Source: Oleispira sp963851095 | GTDB taxonomy: Bacteria; Pseudomonadota; Gammaproteobacteria; Pseudomonadales; Oceanobacteraceae | Length of the DNA: 64,000 bases | Assembly: GCA_963851095.1 (NCBI GenBank) | Contig: CAWKOX010000025.1 | Location: forward strand, 186,001-250,000 | Reading direction: 5' to 3' | In this document: positions 1 to 9,019 of the stretch, piece by piece | How the letters are laid out: every line of letters begins with the position of its first letter | Numbering within the stretch: the first letter of the stretch is position 1 | Position numbers and translations under genes: made by a program | Notes under the pieces: generated by a model | The model's database searches: none | Seen by the model: the letters and a program-made list of their open reading frames with translations, nothing else | What the model was told of the DNA's origin: nothing

Positions 1-500
1 GTAACAATGGCTAAATCAGTCTCCACAATATTAACCGCGTCTAAACGTCCGCCTAAGCCAACCTCTAGAATAGCAACATCAACCTGCCACTGTTTAATTT
101 GCCACAACGCGGCTAGTGTTCCAAACTCGAAGTAAGTTAGCAGTATATCGCCACGACCACGTTCTATCGCCGAAAATGCTTCACAAAGCTCATCGTCAGA
201 AGAAAGCCGCATGGAAGTTACAGAGTCTCGTCGGTTTATACGTTCATTATATTCATGAATATGCGGCGAGTTATAACAGGCAGACGTCAATCCTTTTTCC
301 GCCAACAGCTGCCCAACGAGCGCTGTAGTCGTGCCTTTCCCGTTGGTTCCACCCACCACAATAACAACAGGCGCGGGCTTAAATAAGCCCAATTGCTGAG
401 CAACCTTTGTTACACGACCCAAGCCCATCTCTATATTAGCCGGATGTATTGACTCTAAATGAGTCAACCATTGCTCTTTCGTTGCACCCGCTGCTATCAC
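1..500 (-). CDS. folC: Bifunctional folylpolyglutamate/dihydrofolate synthase FolC, N-terminal part
   Basis: Partial gene running off the left edge; about 166 residues are present. FolC adds glutamate to dihydropteroate and folates in the cytoplasm. The Mur-ligase-type P-loop GTNGKGTT lies at residues 51-58, followed by the SPHIHEYNERI segment and ILEVGLGGRLDAVN, all typical of FolC. The reading frame opens just after an in-frame TAA, so the start is taken as GTG at 500; no upstream ATG is possible. It lies 32 bp downstream of trpA on the same strand and is probably cotranscribed with it. accD, which often sits between trpA and folC in related bacteria, is absent here. Identity is certain; the start codon is inferred. 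Confidence 0.93.
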   Translation of the reverse strand, partial: MIAAGATKEQWLTHLESIHPANIEMGLGRVTKVAQQLGLFKPAPVVIVVGGTNGKGTTTALVGQLLAEKGLTSACYNSPHIHEYNERINRRDSVTSMRLSSDDELCEAFSAIERGRGDILLTYFEFGTLAALWQIKQWQVDVAILEVGLGGRLDAVNIVETDLAIV

Positions 501-532
501 GATTATTTAACGCCCATTTATATCAGCTTACG

Positions 533-1339
533 CTAGTTCGCGTCCATCGCAGCACGCATTTCTGTAAGTACGGCCTGAACCTGACTAATTGCCTTTTCTG
601 GCTGATCGGCATTCGCTGCGATTTTATTAACCAATGCTGATCCAACAATAACGCCATCAGCAACCGTTGCAACTGCAGCAGCCGCTTTGCCATTATTAAT
701 GCCAAAACCTACGCCAACAGGAATGTCAACACGACTACGAATGCGCTCAAGATTTTTGCTTACATCAGCAACATCTATCTCGGCACTGCCCGTAACCCCC
801 TTGATTGATACGTAATACACATAACCAGAGCTGAACTTGGCAATTTCGCTAATGCGAGCATCGGTTGTAGTGGGTGCAATCAAATAAATAATATCTAAAT
901 CATGATCTGCAAAGATTTTAGCATTATCACCTGATTCTTCCGGTGGCATATCAACCATCAATACGCCATCAATGCCTGCCTGTTGCGCCGACTTGGCAAA
1001 CGTTTCATAGCCCATTGCTTCTACGGGGTTTAAGTATCCCATTAGAACAACCGGAGTATCACTATTCTTTGTGCGGAACTCTTTCACCATTGCGATCACA
1101 TCACGCAAAGATGTGTTGTGCATCAACGCACGCTCACACGCCAACTGAATCGTTGGGCCGTCAGCCATTGGATCTGAAAATGGCACGCCTAATTCGATAA
1201 TGTCGGCACCAGCACTAACTAAACCGTGCATCATATCAACCGTAACAGAAGGATTTGGATCCCCAGCTGTGACATAAGGAATTAGTGCTTTCTTACCTGT
1301 TCTTTTCAATTCTGAAAATAAAGCAGCTATGCGACTCAT
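533..1339 (-). CDS. trpA: Tryptophan synthase alpha subunit
   Basis: Cleaves indole-3-glycerol phosphate to indole and glyceraldehyde 3-phosphate, passing indole to TrpB in the alpha2-beta2 complex. It is a full-length TIM barrel of 268 residues. The catalytic acids are visible as Glu49 (IIELGVPFSDP) and Asp60 (MADGP), exactly the enterobacterial numbering. The phosphate-binding end GVGFGINNGKAA and VIVGSALV is intact. It sits 21 bp after trpB on the same strand, so the two subunits are made from one transcript. Confidence 0.97.
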   Translation of the reverse strand: MSRIAALFSELKRTGKKALIPYVTAGDPNPSVTVDMMHGLVSAGADIIELGVPFSDPMADGPTIQLACERALMHNTSLRDVIAMVKEFRTKNSDTPVVLMGYLNPVEAMGYETFAKSAQQAGIDGVLMVDMPPEESGDNAKIFADHDLDIIYLIAPTTTDARISEIAKFSSGYVYYVSIKGVTGSAEIDVADVSKNLERIRSRVDIPVGVGFGINNGKAAAAVATVADGVIVGSALVNKIAANADQPEKAISQVQAVLTEMRAAMDAN

Positions 1340-1360
1340 GAAAATTTCCTTCTACTTTAT

Positions 1361-2581
1361 TTAAACGTCTAAGCCGTCAATGCCAGCTACAGTATGAATG
1401 TCTTTATCGCCACGACCTGATAGATTGACAACCAATACTTGATCAGAATTCATGTCTTTGGCCATCTTCATTGCATGGGCAATTGCGTGGCTTGATTCAA
1501 GTGCAGGCATAATACCTTCTATGCGTGTTAAATCACGGAAAGCATTCAATGCCTCTTCGTCAGTTGCTGCAACGTATTCTGCGCGACCTATGTCTTTTAA
1601 CCATGAATGTTCTGGCCCTACACCTGGATAATCCAAGCCAGCAGATACCGAGTGCGTCCCCATAATCTGGCCGTTGTCGTCTTCCATTAGGTAAGTACGA
1701 TTGCCGTGTAATACACCTGGGCGACCTTTACATAAAGGTGCTGCATGGTCATCCCCAGCTAGACCTAAACCACCGGCCTCTACACCGATCATGCGAACAT
1801 CGTGCATATTTAGGTATGGGTAAAACATACCGATTGCGTTAGAGCCACCACCAATACAAGCAATGACTGCATCTGGCTGACGCCCGATTTGGGCATCACA
1901 CTGTCGAATGGTTTCACGACCAATAATACTTTGAAAATCACGCACTAGCATTGGATATGGATGTGGGCCAGCGGCAGTACCAAGGATGTAGAAAGTATCA
2001 TCAACATTGGTTACCCAGTGACGCATCGCATCGTTCATCGCGTCCTTTAGGGTCTTAGTGCCCGATTCAACAGAGATGACTTCAGCACCTAATAAACGCA
2101 TGCGGTATACGTTCAGCTTCTGGCGCTCAATGTCGGTTGAGCCCATGAAAACTTTACACTCCATGCCTAAGCGAGCTGCAACGGTTGCTGTTGCAACGCC
2201 ATGTTGACCCGCACCGGTTTCGGCAATAATTTTCTTTTTACCAGAGTACTTAGCTAACAACGCCTGTCCAATAGTATTGTTAATTTTGTGCGCGCCCGTG
2301 TGGTTTAGATCTTCACGCTTAAGATAGATCTTTGCACCACCGCAATACTTGGTTAGTTGTTCAGCAAAATACAATGGCGATGGACGACCCACATAATGAG
2401 CTAAATCCTCATCAAATTCTTTTTGGAATGCAGGATCTTTAGAAAGCGTACTATAAAGCACCTGAAGCTCATCTAACGCTGCGCTTAATGTTTCAGAAAC
2501 AAAACGACCGCCGTATATTCCAAAATGACCCTTTGCATCAGGCAATATCGGTAAATCTTCTTTATTCTTAACGTTCGACAT
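1361..2581 (-). CDS. trpB: Tryptophan synthase beta subunit
   Basis: PLP enzyme that condenses indole with serine to give tryptophan. The Schiff-base lysine is in HTGAHKINN (about Lys99), the substrate loop in ETGAGQHG, and the phosphate cup in GGGSNAIG. I start at the ATG at 2581 (406 aa), which has a GTGAG Shine-Dalgarno-like sequence seven bases upstream; a GTG at 2593 would add four residues (MRFV). With the ATG start the gene overlaps the 3' end of trpF by 14 bases, which suggests translational coupling in the trpF-trpB-trpA run. Confidence 0.96.
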   Translation of the reverse strand: MSNVKNKEDLPILPDAKGHFGIYGGRFVSETLSAALDELQVLYSTLSKDPAFQKEFDEDLAHYVGRPSPLYFAEQLTKYCGGAKIYLKREDLNHTGAHKINNTIGQALLAKYSGKKKIIAETGAGQHGVATATVAARLGMECKVFMGSTDIERQKLNVYRMRLLGAEVISVESGTKTLKDAMNDAMRHWVTNVDDTFYILGTAAGPHPYPMLVRDFQSIIGRETIRQCDAQIGRQPDAVIACIGGGSNAIGMFYPYLNMHDVRMIGVEAGGLGLAGDDHAAPLCKGRPGVLHGNRTYLMEDDNGQIMGTHSVSAGLDYPGVGPEHSWLKDIGRAEYVAATDEEALNAFRDLTRIEGIMPALESSHAIAHAMKMAKDMNSDQVLVVNLSGRGDKDIHTVAGIDGLDV

Positions 2582-3191
2582 TACGAATCTCACTTATAAA
2601 ATCTTTAATTTTTTGTTTGTCCTTGATGCCTTTACTTGCCTCAACACCGCCACTTACATCTACGGCGAAAGGCTTCACTTGGTTCACAGCATCAGCAACA
2701 TTTGTTGCATTTAGCCCCCCAGCTAATACCCAAGGGACCGATAGTTCGGGGATCAACCGCCAATCGAACGCCTGGCCAGTTCCGCCAGGCAAATTCTCCA
2801 CATAGGCATCCAATAATAAAGCTTTGGCATCCGGATACTGTTGTACTGCGCGTTGAATATCGTCGGCGCTGCGTACACGAATAGCTTTCATATAGGGGCG
2901 ATTAAATTGACGACAGAATTCTGGACTTTCATCACCATGAAACTGCAACAAGTCAAAGCTACAAATATCTAAGACGCGGGATATCTCCGTTGCGGTTTCG
3001 TTCACGAACAATGCAACCGTCGTAACAAAAGCAGGAGAATGCTTTATGAGCTGAGCAGCCTGCTCAGCAGTGACGGCTCTAGGGCTTGGCTCATACAATA
3101 CAAACCCGAGTGCGTCTGCGCCCTCGGATACAGCAGTCTGAACATCTTGATCACGGGTTAACCCGCATATTTTAATTCGTACCTTATTCAC
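2568..3191 (-). CDS. trpF: Phosphoribosylanthranilate isomerase
   Basis: Amadori isomerase of tryptophan synthesis, converting N-(5-phosphoribosyl)anthranilate to CdRP. It is 207 aa, the usual size for a single-function TrpF. The N-terminal KICGLTRDQD carries the general-base cysteine; ALLLDAY carries the general-acid aspartate; VLAGGLNATNV and VDVSGGVEASKG form the phosphate site. Standalone trpF next to truA and trpB is a common gammaproteobacterial arrangement and differs from the enteric trpC(F) fusion. Its 3' end overlaps trpB. Confidence 0.96.
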   Translation of the reverse strand: MNKVRIKICGLTRDQDVQTAVSEGADALGFVLYEPSPRAVTAEQAAQLIKHSPAFVTTVALFVNETATEISRVLDICSFDLLQFHGDESPEFCRQFNRPYMKAIRVRSADDIQRAVQQYPDAKALLLDAYVENLPGGTGQAFDWRLIPELSVPWVLAGGLNATNVADAVNQVKPFAVDVSGGVEASKGIKDKQKIKDFISEIRNVER

Positions 3192-3247
3192 AAAAGCACA
3201 CTTAATTTTGATAAAAGAAAGGAAGAGTGGAGTCTAACAGAAAATCT

Positions 3248-4099
3248 TTACTTACACAGCCAAGGCTCGACAAAAACAGGCCCCCAGGCTTGTGAAGGGA
3301 CAGCAAAATGAGCTGGGTATTCAACCCCCACAAAATATAACCCTGCTGAAGGTGCTGTAACGCCCCCCAAGGCACGATTTTTTTGACCTAATAATTCTGC
3401 ACACCACTCGACAGGCTTGCGCCCCATACCGATAGGCATTAACACACCTGCAATATTACGAATCATATGATACAGAAAAGCGTTTGCTTGGACTTCGATC
3501 ATAACGATATCACCGTAACGACGCACTGAAATATCTTGAATAGTCCTTACTGGGCTGTTTGCTTGGCAGTCTTTAGCGCGATAAGAGGTAAAGTCATGCT
3601 CACCGAGTAACGACTGAGCCGCCTCATGCATTCTATTCTCATCCAAAGGGAAACGGCACCAGGTTAACTGGTCGTGCATCAGCCCCTGTTTAATTTCTTT
3701 ATTAAAAATCAAATAGCGGTAACGTCGACTAGTCGCGCCGAATCTTGCGTGGAACGATTCATCAACCTCACTAATCCAACGCAGCGCAATGCCATCAGGT
3801 AAATAGGTATTAACCCCCATCATCCAATTGTGCGGGCGACGAATTGCGTGTGTATCAAAGTGTATTACTTGAGTTGAGGCATGAACGCCTGCATCAGTTC
3901 GACCCGCACAAGTAACCACAATCGGCTCATTGGCAACTCGACTAAGAGCATCCTCCAGAGCCGCTTGAATAGTCGGCTCTGGGTGATGTTTTTGCCGCTG
4001 CCAACCATGGAAGTGTGCTCCATGGTATTCGACTATTGCGGCATTTCTAACAAGAGTTTTATCCTGCGTATTAACGACTTCTTTACTGTCAATCTGCAT
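3248..4099 (-). CDS. truA: tRNA pseudouridine(38-40) synthase TruA
   Basis: Converts uridines 38, 39 and 40 of the tRNA anticodon arm to pseudouridine. The protein is 283 aa. The catalytic aspartate is Asp69 in CAGRTDAGVHA, with HFDTHA and the later FLYHMIRNIAG and GGVTAPSAGLYF motifs all present. The N-terminus has about 18 residues before the RNAAIVEYHGAHFHGWQ core, longer than in E. coli, so a later start is possible. It follows fimV by only 12 bp, and the fimV-truA-trpF order is conserved in pseudomonads and relatives. Confidence 0.96.
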   Translation of the reverse strand: MQIDSKEVVNTQDKTLVRNAAIVEYHGAHFHGWQRQKHHPEPTIQAALEDALSRVANEPIVVTCAGRTDAGVHASTQVIHFDTHAIRRPHNWMMGVNTYLPDGIALRWISEVDESFHARFGATSRRYRYLIFNKEIKQGLMHDQLTWCRFPLDENRMHEAAQSLLGEHDFTSYRAKDCQANSPVRTIQDISVRRYGDIVMIEVQANAFLYHMIRNIAGVLMPIGMGRKPVEWCAELLGQKNRALGGVTAPSAGLYFVGVEYPAHFAVPSQAWGPVFVEPWLCK

Positions 4100-4111
4100 A
4101 CTGGTTTATAA

Positions 4112-7100
4112 CTATCCGATAGAATCCATTAAAGCACGAGCATCATGCTTTTGCTGATCACTACCTTCGGCAACTACTTCTTGAAGTAACTCTTTAGCAC
4201 CCTCACTATCTTCCATATCGAGATAAGCTCGCGCTAAATCAAGTTTAGTTGCACATTCATCCGTTCCTGCAAGGAAATCGAATTCATCTTCTGACGCTGC
4301 GAGCTGATCAAGATTAATCTCTTGGTTGCTACTAGATGGATCAGCGGCAGGAATAGCAGAACCTTCAATTTCACCCTCACCTTCAACTTCACCCTCATCT
4401 TCAATATTGAAGTCACCTTCAGCAAGATCAGTGGTCTCAGCAGAGAAATCGGGTAAGTCTTCGAGCTCGTTCAAATCGAACTCTGAACTGCCTTCAAAGG
4501 AATCATCATCCAACGAGTCAAAACCTAGCTCAGACGCTTCACCCAGCTCACTTTCTAATTCGGAAATATCAGATTCAAAGGCTTCACTAGTTTTAGGCTC
4601 AGCAATCGTTAAATTATTCAATTCAGCATCCAGTGATTCAAGATCCTCATCGGATGAGTCACTTTCAAAACCGGTTGTACCAAGATCAAACTCTGGCAGA
4701 TCATCAACAATATCGTCAGAATCAAGCAGTGTCGCTAACGCATCACTTTCTTCTGAATCATCTGCATTTTTCATTGATGCCAAATCAACAATAGAATGGT
4801 CGTCTATTGATTCGCTCGCTTCTTCAGCCGCTTCTTCAGCCGCTTCTTCTGAGCTTTCTGCAAGACCTTCTAGCTCAGCCAGATCAAAATCTGCAGATGA
4901 ATCGTCTTCTAGCGTAGGGATATCATTGAACCCCAATTCATCAAGCTCAGAATCATTAGACTCAAGCGTAGGAATATCACCTAAGGCTTCAAGGTTTTCA
5001 GGGTCGTCTAACGTATCAAGATTGTCTAGATCGCCTAAACCATCAAGGCCATCGAAATTTTCAAGCTCATCTAGATTTTCAAGAGTCTCTAAATCTTCTA
5101 ACCCTTCAAGAGATTCAAGGCTTTCTAATCCATCTAGATTATCAGTTGAATCAATATCTACATCTAACGTTGGGACTGCTTCCAGAGAAAGCTCATCTGA
5201 AACGTCATTTTTATCAGCAAAGTCATCAACAACAGGGATCGTCTCTTCTTCTTCGAAATTGAAGTCGATATCAAACTCTTCATCTTTGACTGAGTCCGCT
5301 TCAAAGCTAATTAAGTCATTATCAGCAAGGTCAGAACCAGAAATTTCAGCATCAGCTTCATTTAACGTCGCTGAAAAATCATCATTCGATTCTTCTGCAT
5401 CCGTTAGATCGAGCGCAGCTTCGAAGTCTATACCATCAGAGAACTCATCGCTTTCATCCGCAAGTGATGAAAGATTAATTTCAGACTCTTCAAAAGAAGG
5501 CTCTCCAGCATCGCTTTCAACGTCACCCGTAATTGGTGACGTTAGGCGACTGCGCATAGCAATGGCTTTCTCATTAGCTTCAATGTCGCCTAATGAATTA
5601 AGATCTAATTCTGCTTCTGCAAAAGAAGTGGCATCATCAGTTTCTAAATAAACTTCTAAAAGCTTAGTGCGCAAGTCAATGCGACTAGGCTCTAGCTCGA
5701 TGGAATTCTTCAATAGATCGGCAGCTTGATCAAATCGGCCATAAGCAATATAGATCTCAGCTTCGCCAATAATGTCAGCTGTTTGCGCAACAGTTTCAGA
5801 ATCGGCAGAATCCAAATCTAAATCAGTGTTTTCTTCGCTAGTGCCTCCAATACCTTCAAGAAGTTCATCATTGAGCTCATTAGAATCTGTAACCAACTGA
5901 TCGTCATCATCCAGCTCAAAACCTTCAAGCGATGCATCATCAAGATTTTCATTTGGAAATTCAAAGTTCTCATCAAAACCCGCTAGCGCAGGATCGGTAA
6001 CTTCGCCTTCCTTTTGATCGCGACGTTTTTTAACGCCTAAACCAATCAAGGCCAATAACAATGCGAAACCGCCTGCAATGCCACCCAATAAAGCAGGCTT
6101 AGCCATTATCTCAGCGAAAAGGCCTTTCGGCTTATAGCGATCTTCTGCTTGCTGCTGCATTTGCGCAGCCGCTAAGGCCGGATCAATCTCTTCAGTTGCA
6201 ACAGTTTCATTTACGCCAGCTTCATCGACAACATCAGCATCCGCGTAGTTAAAGTCTTCAGCTTCAACTTCATTACTTGCTACTGAGTTATTTAGAGCGC
6301 TAGCTTCTGCAGTTGCAGTGTCTTCCGCAACCAATTGCGCAGATTCAGGCTGAACTTCTTCAGCTTGCGCTTCTTTTTGTAATTCTAACGTTTGGATACT
6401 CGCGAGCTGATCATCTTTTAACGACACAAGCCGCTGTAGGGTTGCAATCTGCTCTTCAAGAGACGCCAGGCGCTCTTTCAAGTCATTATTTTCAAGCTTA
6501 CTGGTATCTAAACTTTCTAAAGCGATGACTAGTTCATCTGAAGTGCCATTCTGAGGGCCACTGCCAGCCACGCCACGGTCAACATCACCACTTGCACCAG
6601 CAGATTCAGCTACCTTGCTAGAGTTAGCAACAAGTTTAAGCTCACCACCATTAGCTGATTGTTCAGCTTTATTTCTTTGAGCGGCATTCGCCGTTGCATC
6701 TATTTGAGCACCAGCTGTTTGCAATTCACGATTTTGACGTAAAACTTCATTAACAGCCTGGCTATCATTTCGAGCAGCCATTTGCTGCTGATTAGGAATT
6801 CGCAGTACTTGATGTGTCTTTAAACGGTTTATATTGCCGTTAATAAAAGCAGCAGGATTACTATCCTGGATGGCAAGCATCATTTGCTGTGGAGAAACCT
6901 GACGAGACGGGCGCGTCTTTATAGCGATTTCCCATAGCGTATCATCTCTCTGCACTTTATAAGTGCCTTCCGCAGCATCTTCAGTTTCCCAGCGACTAGG
7001 CGCCTTAGCCTGTGCTTTAACGACCGCCACTGGCTGATTGTTACCAGTACGCTGTGGCGCACTCTGTGCAGCAAGTGGTTGTATTTGATCATCAAATACT

Positions 7101-7477
7101 GGTGGATCAAGCAGAAGTGTATATTCACGCAATACACGCCCTGATGGCCAATTCACTTGAACCAAGAAATTTAGAAAGGGCTCAGTAACCGATTTGTCAC
7201 TGGTTAAAACAATACGACTTCCTTTAATTTCGAAATCGATATCGCTTAAAAAGAATACTTTTTCTACACCTGCACGGTCAAAATCACCGTCAGAAGCTAA
7301 AGATGGCTTGATTTCCCACTCGGTTAAATCATCTATATTCGACAGCTCTATCTCTGCTTGTAGAGGCTGATTGAGTGTGGACTTTAATTCAAGCTCACCC
7401 ATACTCAGCGCAAGCACATTGGTGCTTAGACCAAGGGTGCTGGTGATCACTAGAGTACTTAAAAGCGTGCGCTTCAT
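4112..7477 (-). CDS. fimV: FimV-like polar hub / pilus assembly protein
   Basis: FimV proteins span the inner membrane, bind peptidoglycan by a LysM-type domain and organise type IV pili and other polar systems. I start at ATG 7477 (1121 aa), which has AGGAAG seven bases upstream and begins a clear signal peptide ending near NVLALS; a start at 7555 would bury it. In order: the FimV N-terminal domain (MGELELKSTLNQPLQAEIEL), a LysM-like segment (GTYKVQRDDTLWEIA), a coiled coil with leucine heptads (ERLASLEEQIATLQRLVSLKDDQL), a single membrane helix encoded near 6020-6090, a very acidic cytoplasmic region, and the conserved C-terminal TPR-like domain (KLDLARAYLDMEDSEGAKELL). The acidic part has several low-complexity repeats. 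It heads the truA-trp-folC run. Confidence 0.93.
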   Translation of the reverse strand: MKRTLLSTLVITSTLGLSTNVLALSMGELELKSTLNQPLQAEIELSNIDDLTEWEIKPSLASDGDFDRAGVEKVFFLSDIDFEIKGSRIVLTSDKSVTEPFLNFLVQVNWPSGRVLREYTLLLDPPVFDDQIQPLAAQSAPQRTGNNQPVAVVKAQAKAPSRWETEDAAEGTYKVQRDDTLWEIAIKTRPSRQVSPQQMMLAIQDSNPAAFINGNINRLKTHQVLRIPNQQQMAARNDSQAVNEVLRQNRELQTAGAQIDATANAAQRNKAEQSANGGELKLVANSSKVAESAGASGDVDRGVAGSGPQNGTSDELVIALESLDTSKLENNDLKERLASLEEQIATLQRLVSLKDDQLASIQTLELQKEAQAEEVQPESAQLVAEDTATAEASALNNSVASNEVEAEDFNYADADVVDEAGVNETVATEEIDPALAAAQMQQQAEDRYKPKGLFAEIMAKPALLGGIAGGFALLLALIGLGVKKRRDQKEGEVTDPALAGFDENFEFPNENLDDASLEGFELDDDDQLVTDSNELNDELLEGIGGTSEENTDLDLDSADSETVAQTADIIGEAEIYIAYGRFDQAADLLKNSIELEPSRIDLRTKLLEVYLETDDATSFAEAELDLNSLGDIEANEKAIAMRSRLTSPITGDVESDAGEPSFEESEINLSSLADESDEFSDGIDFEAALDLTDAEESNDDFSATLNEADAEISGSDLADNDLISFEADSVKDEEFDIDFNFEEEETIPVVDDFADKNDVSDELSLEAVPTLDVDIDSTDNLDGLESLESLEGLEDLETLENLDELENFDGLDGLGDLDNLDTLDDPENLEALGDIPTLESNDSELDELGFNDIPTLEDDSSADFDLAELEGLAESSEEAAEEAAEEASESIDDHSIVDLASMKNADDSEESDALATLLDSDDIVDDLPEFDLGTTGFESDSSDEDLESLDAELNNLTIAEPKTSEAFESDISELESELGEASELGFDSLDDDSFEGSSEFDLNELEDLPDFSAETTDLAEGDFNIEDEGEVEGEGEIEGSAIPAADPSSSNQEINLDQLAASEDEFDFLAGTDECATKLDLARAYLDMEDSEGAKELLQEVVAEGSDQQKHDARALMDSIG
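4978..5150 (-). repeat. Leu-(Asp/Glu)-x triplet repeat tract inside fimV
   Basis: About 55 residues of FimV follow a three-residue period of Leu, then Asp or Glu, then a small or polar residue (LDGLESLESLEGLEDLETLE and onward). The DNA shows the matching nine-base period of TCTA/TCAA and GAT/TTC blocks on the plus strand. A second short repeat, Glu-Glu-Ala-Ala repeated, is encoded at 4826-4860, and a GEVEGEGEIEG tract at about 4355-4395. These are tandem-repeat regions likely to vary in length between strains. Confidence 0.8.
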
Positions 7478-7708
7478 TCTCTGCTTCCTTGTTGTTATTA
7501 GGCTGCTTAATGCCGGTTTTGCAAACAATAAAACCAAATTTAGTTCATGAATCATAAATACATTTTTTATAAAACGTTTAGATTCTTTTTATCAGTATTC
7601 GTAAGTATCAATTATAAAAAGAGATTTCGCAATGTTTCAGCGTCGATAACTCACGTTTCACGCGGCTTTCAGGCTATCTTTTGATCAATATCCAAAACTA
7701 AAGTGTGA

Positions 7709-7771
7709 GCTTATTCACAAAATGAAACATTGTGACTCAGAATGTCCAGTGCTTCATTTTGCGATATAAGC
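7709..7771. repeat. Long inverted repeat between asd and fimV
   Basis: Arm GCTTATTCACAAAATGAA at 7709-7726 pairs with TTCATTTTGCGATATAAGC at 7753-7771 with one mismatch and one bulge; the loop itself holds ACATT/AATGT that extends the stem. On the plus strand the stem is followed by TTTTT, but the flanking genes are on the minus strand. It may terminate the asd-leu transcript or act in the fimV leader. About 330 bp separate fimV from asd and I see no gene there. Confidence 0.6.
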
Positions 7772-7806
7772 TTTTTCAACATCAAATCAAAACAACAATC
7801 TGACGC

Positions 7807-8922
7807 TTAATCTTCCAATAGAATGCGTAGCATACGGCGCAATGGCTCTGCCGCACCCCATAATAACTGGTCACCGACAGAAAATGCATTCAAGTATTCA
7901 GAACCCATATTCATTTTACGTAAGCGCCCAACTGGCACATTAAGTGTTCCAGTAACGGCTGTTGGCGTTAGACCAGCAATCGTTGCTTCTTTGGTATTCG
8001 GAACAACTCCAGACCATTGGCTATGCTCATCTAGCATGGCTGTAATCTCATCCATCGGTACATCTTTTTTCAGCTTGATGGTGAATGCTTGGCTATGACA
8101 GCGCATAGATCCAATACGCACACAGGTGCCGTCTACTGGGATGATGTTATTGCCAGTCGCTAAAATTTTGTTGGTTTCAGCTTGGCCTTTCCATTCTTCG
8201 CGACTTTGGCCATTACCCATTTCGGTATCGATATATGGAATTAAGCTACCACCAAGTGGTACGCCAAAGTTAGCCGTATCCATTGAACCGTTACGCTGAG
8301 TTTCAGCAACGATGCGATCGATGTCTAAGATTGCGCTGCGTGGATCAGCAAGTTGGTCAGCTACAGAGGTGTTTAATTGCCCCATTTGAGTCAGTAGTTC
8401 ACGCATGTGTTTTGCGCCGCCACCGGAAGCTGCCTGGTAAGTTTGTGAGCTCAACCACTCAACTAGACCATTTTCAAACAAACCACCAAGCCCCATTAGC
8501 ATTAGGGATACTGTGCAGTTTCCACCAACGAAGGTTTTGGTGCCGTTATGAAGGCCGTCTTTAATGACGTTTTTGTTGACTGGGTCGAGTACGATGATTG
8601 CGTCATCAGCCATACGGAGGCTTGATGCAGCATCGATCCAGTAGCCTTTCCAGCCCGTTGCCATAAGCTTTGAGTAAACCTCTTTGGTGTAATCACCACC
8701 TTGACAGGTAATGATTACATCCATGGCTTTTAGTTCGTTAATGTCGAACGCGTCTTTAAGCGCAGGGGCTTCTTTGCCACCAAACGCCGGGGCCGCTTGC
8801 CCTGCTTGTGAGGTAGTAAAATATACCGGATTGATATCAGCAAAGTCGTTCTCTGCTTCCATTCGTTGCATTAGCACGGAGCCAACCATGCCACGCCAGC
8901 CTACAAGACCTACAGTTTTCAT
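7807..8922 (-). CDS. asd: Aspartate-semialdehyde dehydrogenase
   Basis: Reduces aspartyl phosphate to aspartate semialdehyde, feeding lysine, diaminopimelate, methionine and threonine synthesis. It is 371 aa with the enterobacterial-type sequence: NADP-binding GLVGWRGMVGSVLMQRM at the N-terminus, catalytic cysteine in FVGGNCTVSLMLMG, and the substrate-binding GTCVRIGSMRCHSQAFT. I chose ATG 8922 because GGGAG lies seven bases upstream; a TTG four codons earlier overlaps that Shine-Dalgarno site. It lies downstream of leuB, with a perfect hairpin directly before its ribosome-binding site. asd near leuB is a common proteobacterial arrangement. Confidence 0.97.
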   Translation of the reverse strand: MKTVGLVGWRGMVGSVLMQRMEAENDFADINPVYFTTSQAGQAAPAFGGKEAPALKDAFDINELKAMDVIITCQGGDYTKEVYSKLMATGWKGYWIDAASSLRMADDAIIVLDPVNKNVIKDGLHNGTKTFVGGNCTVSLMLMGLGGLFENGLVEWLSSQTYQAASGGGAKHMRELLTQMGQLNTSVADQLADPRSAILDIDRIVAETQRNGSMDTANFGVPLGGSLIPYIDTEMGNGQSREEWKGQAETNKILATGNNIIPVDGTCVRIGSMRCHSQAFTIKLKKDVPMDEITAMLDEHSQWSGVVPNTKEATIAGLTPTAVTGTLNVPVGRLRKMNMGSEYLNAFSVGDQLLWGAAEPLRRMLRILLED

Positions 8923-8934
8923 TTTTTCTCCCAA

Positions 8935-8960
8935 TACAAAGCACAGCTAAGTGCTTTGTA
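8935..8960. terminator. Perfect 10-bp hairpin between leuB and asd
   Basis: TACAAAGCAC at 8935-8944 and GTGCTTTGTA at 8951-8960 are exact inverted repeats with a 6-nt loop. On the minus strand there is no T tract after the stem; instead the asd Shine-Dalgarno GGGAG begins right after it. It could be a weak leuB terminator, an RNA-stability element, or a translation-affecting hairpin for asd. Confidence 0.6.
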
Positions 8961-9019
8961 TAAATATAAATTTGCTCTTTAAAAGTAACCTTGAAAGTAA
9001 CTTTGAAATCCAAAAAAGA

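Noticed and set aside
4326..5651. 441-codon Ser-rich open frame on the plus strand
   Set aside because: It is antisense to the acidic Asp/Glu/Leu region of fimV; the codon bias there (GAA/GAT/TCT complements) removes stops and gives a poly-Ser product with no domain or ribosome-binding site.
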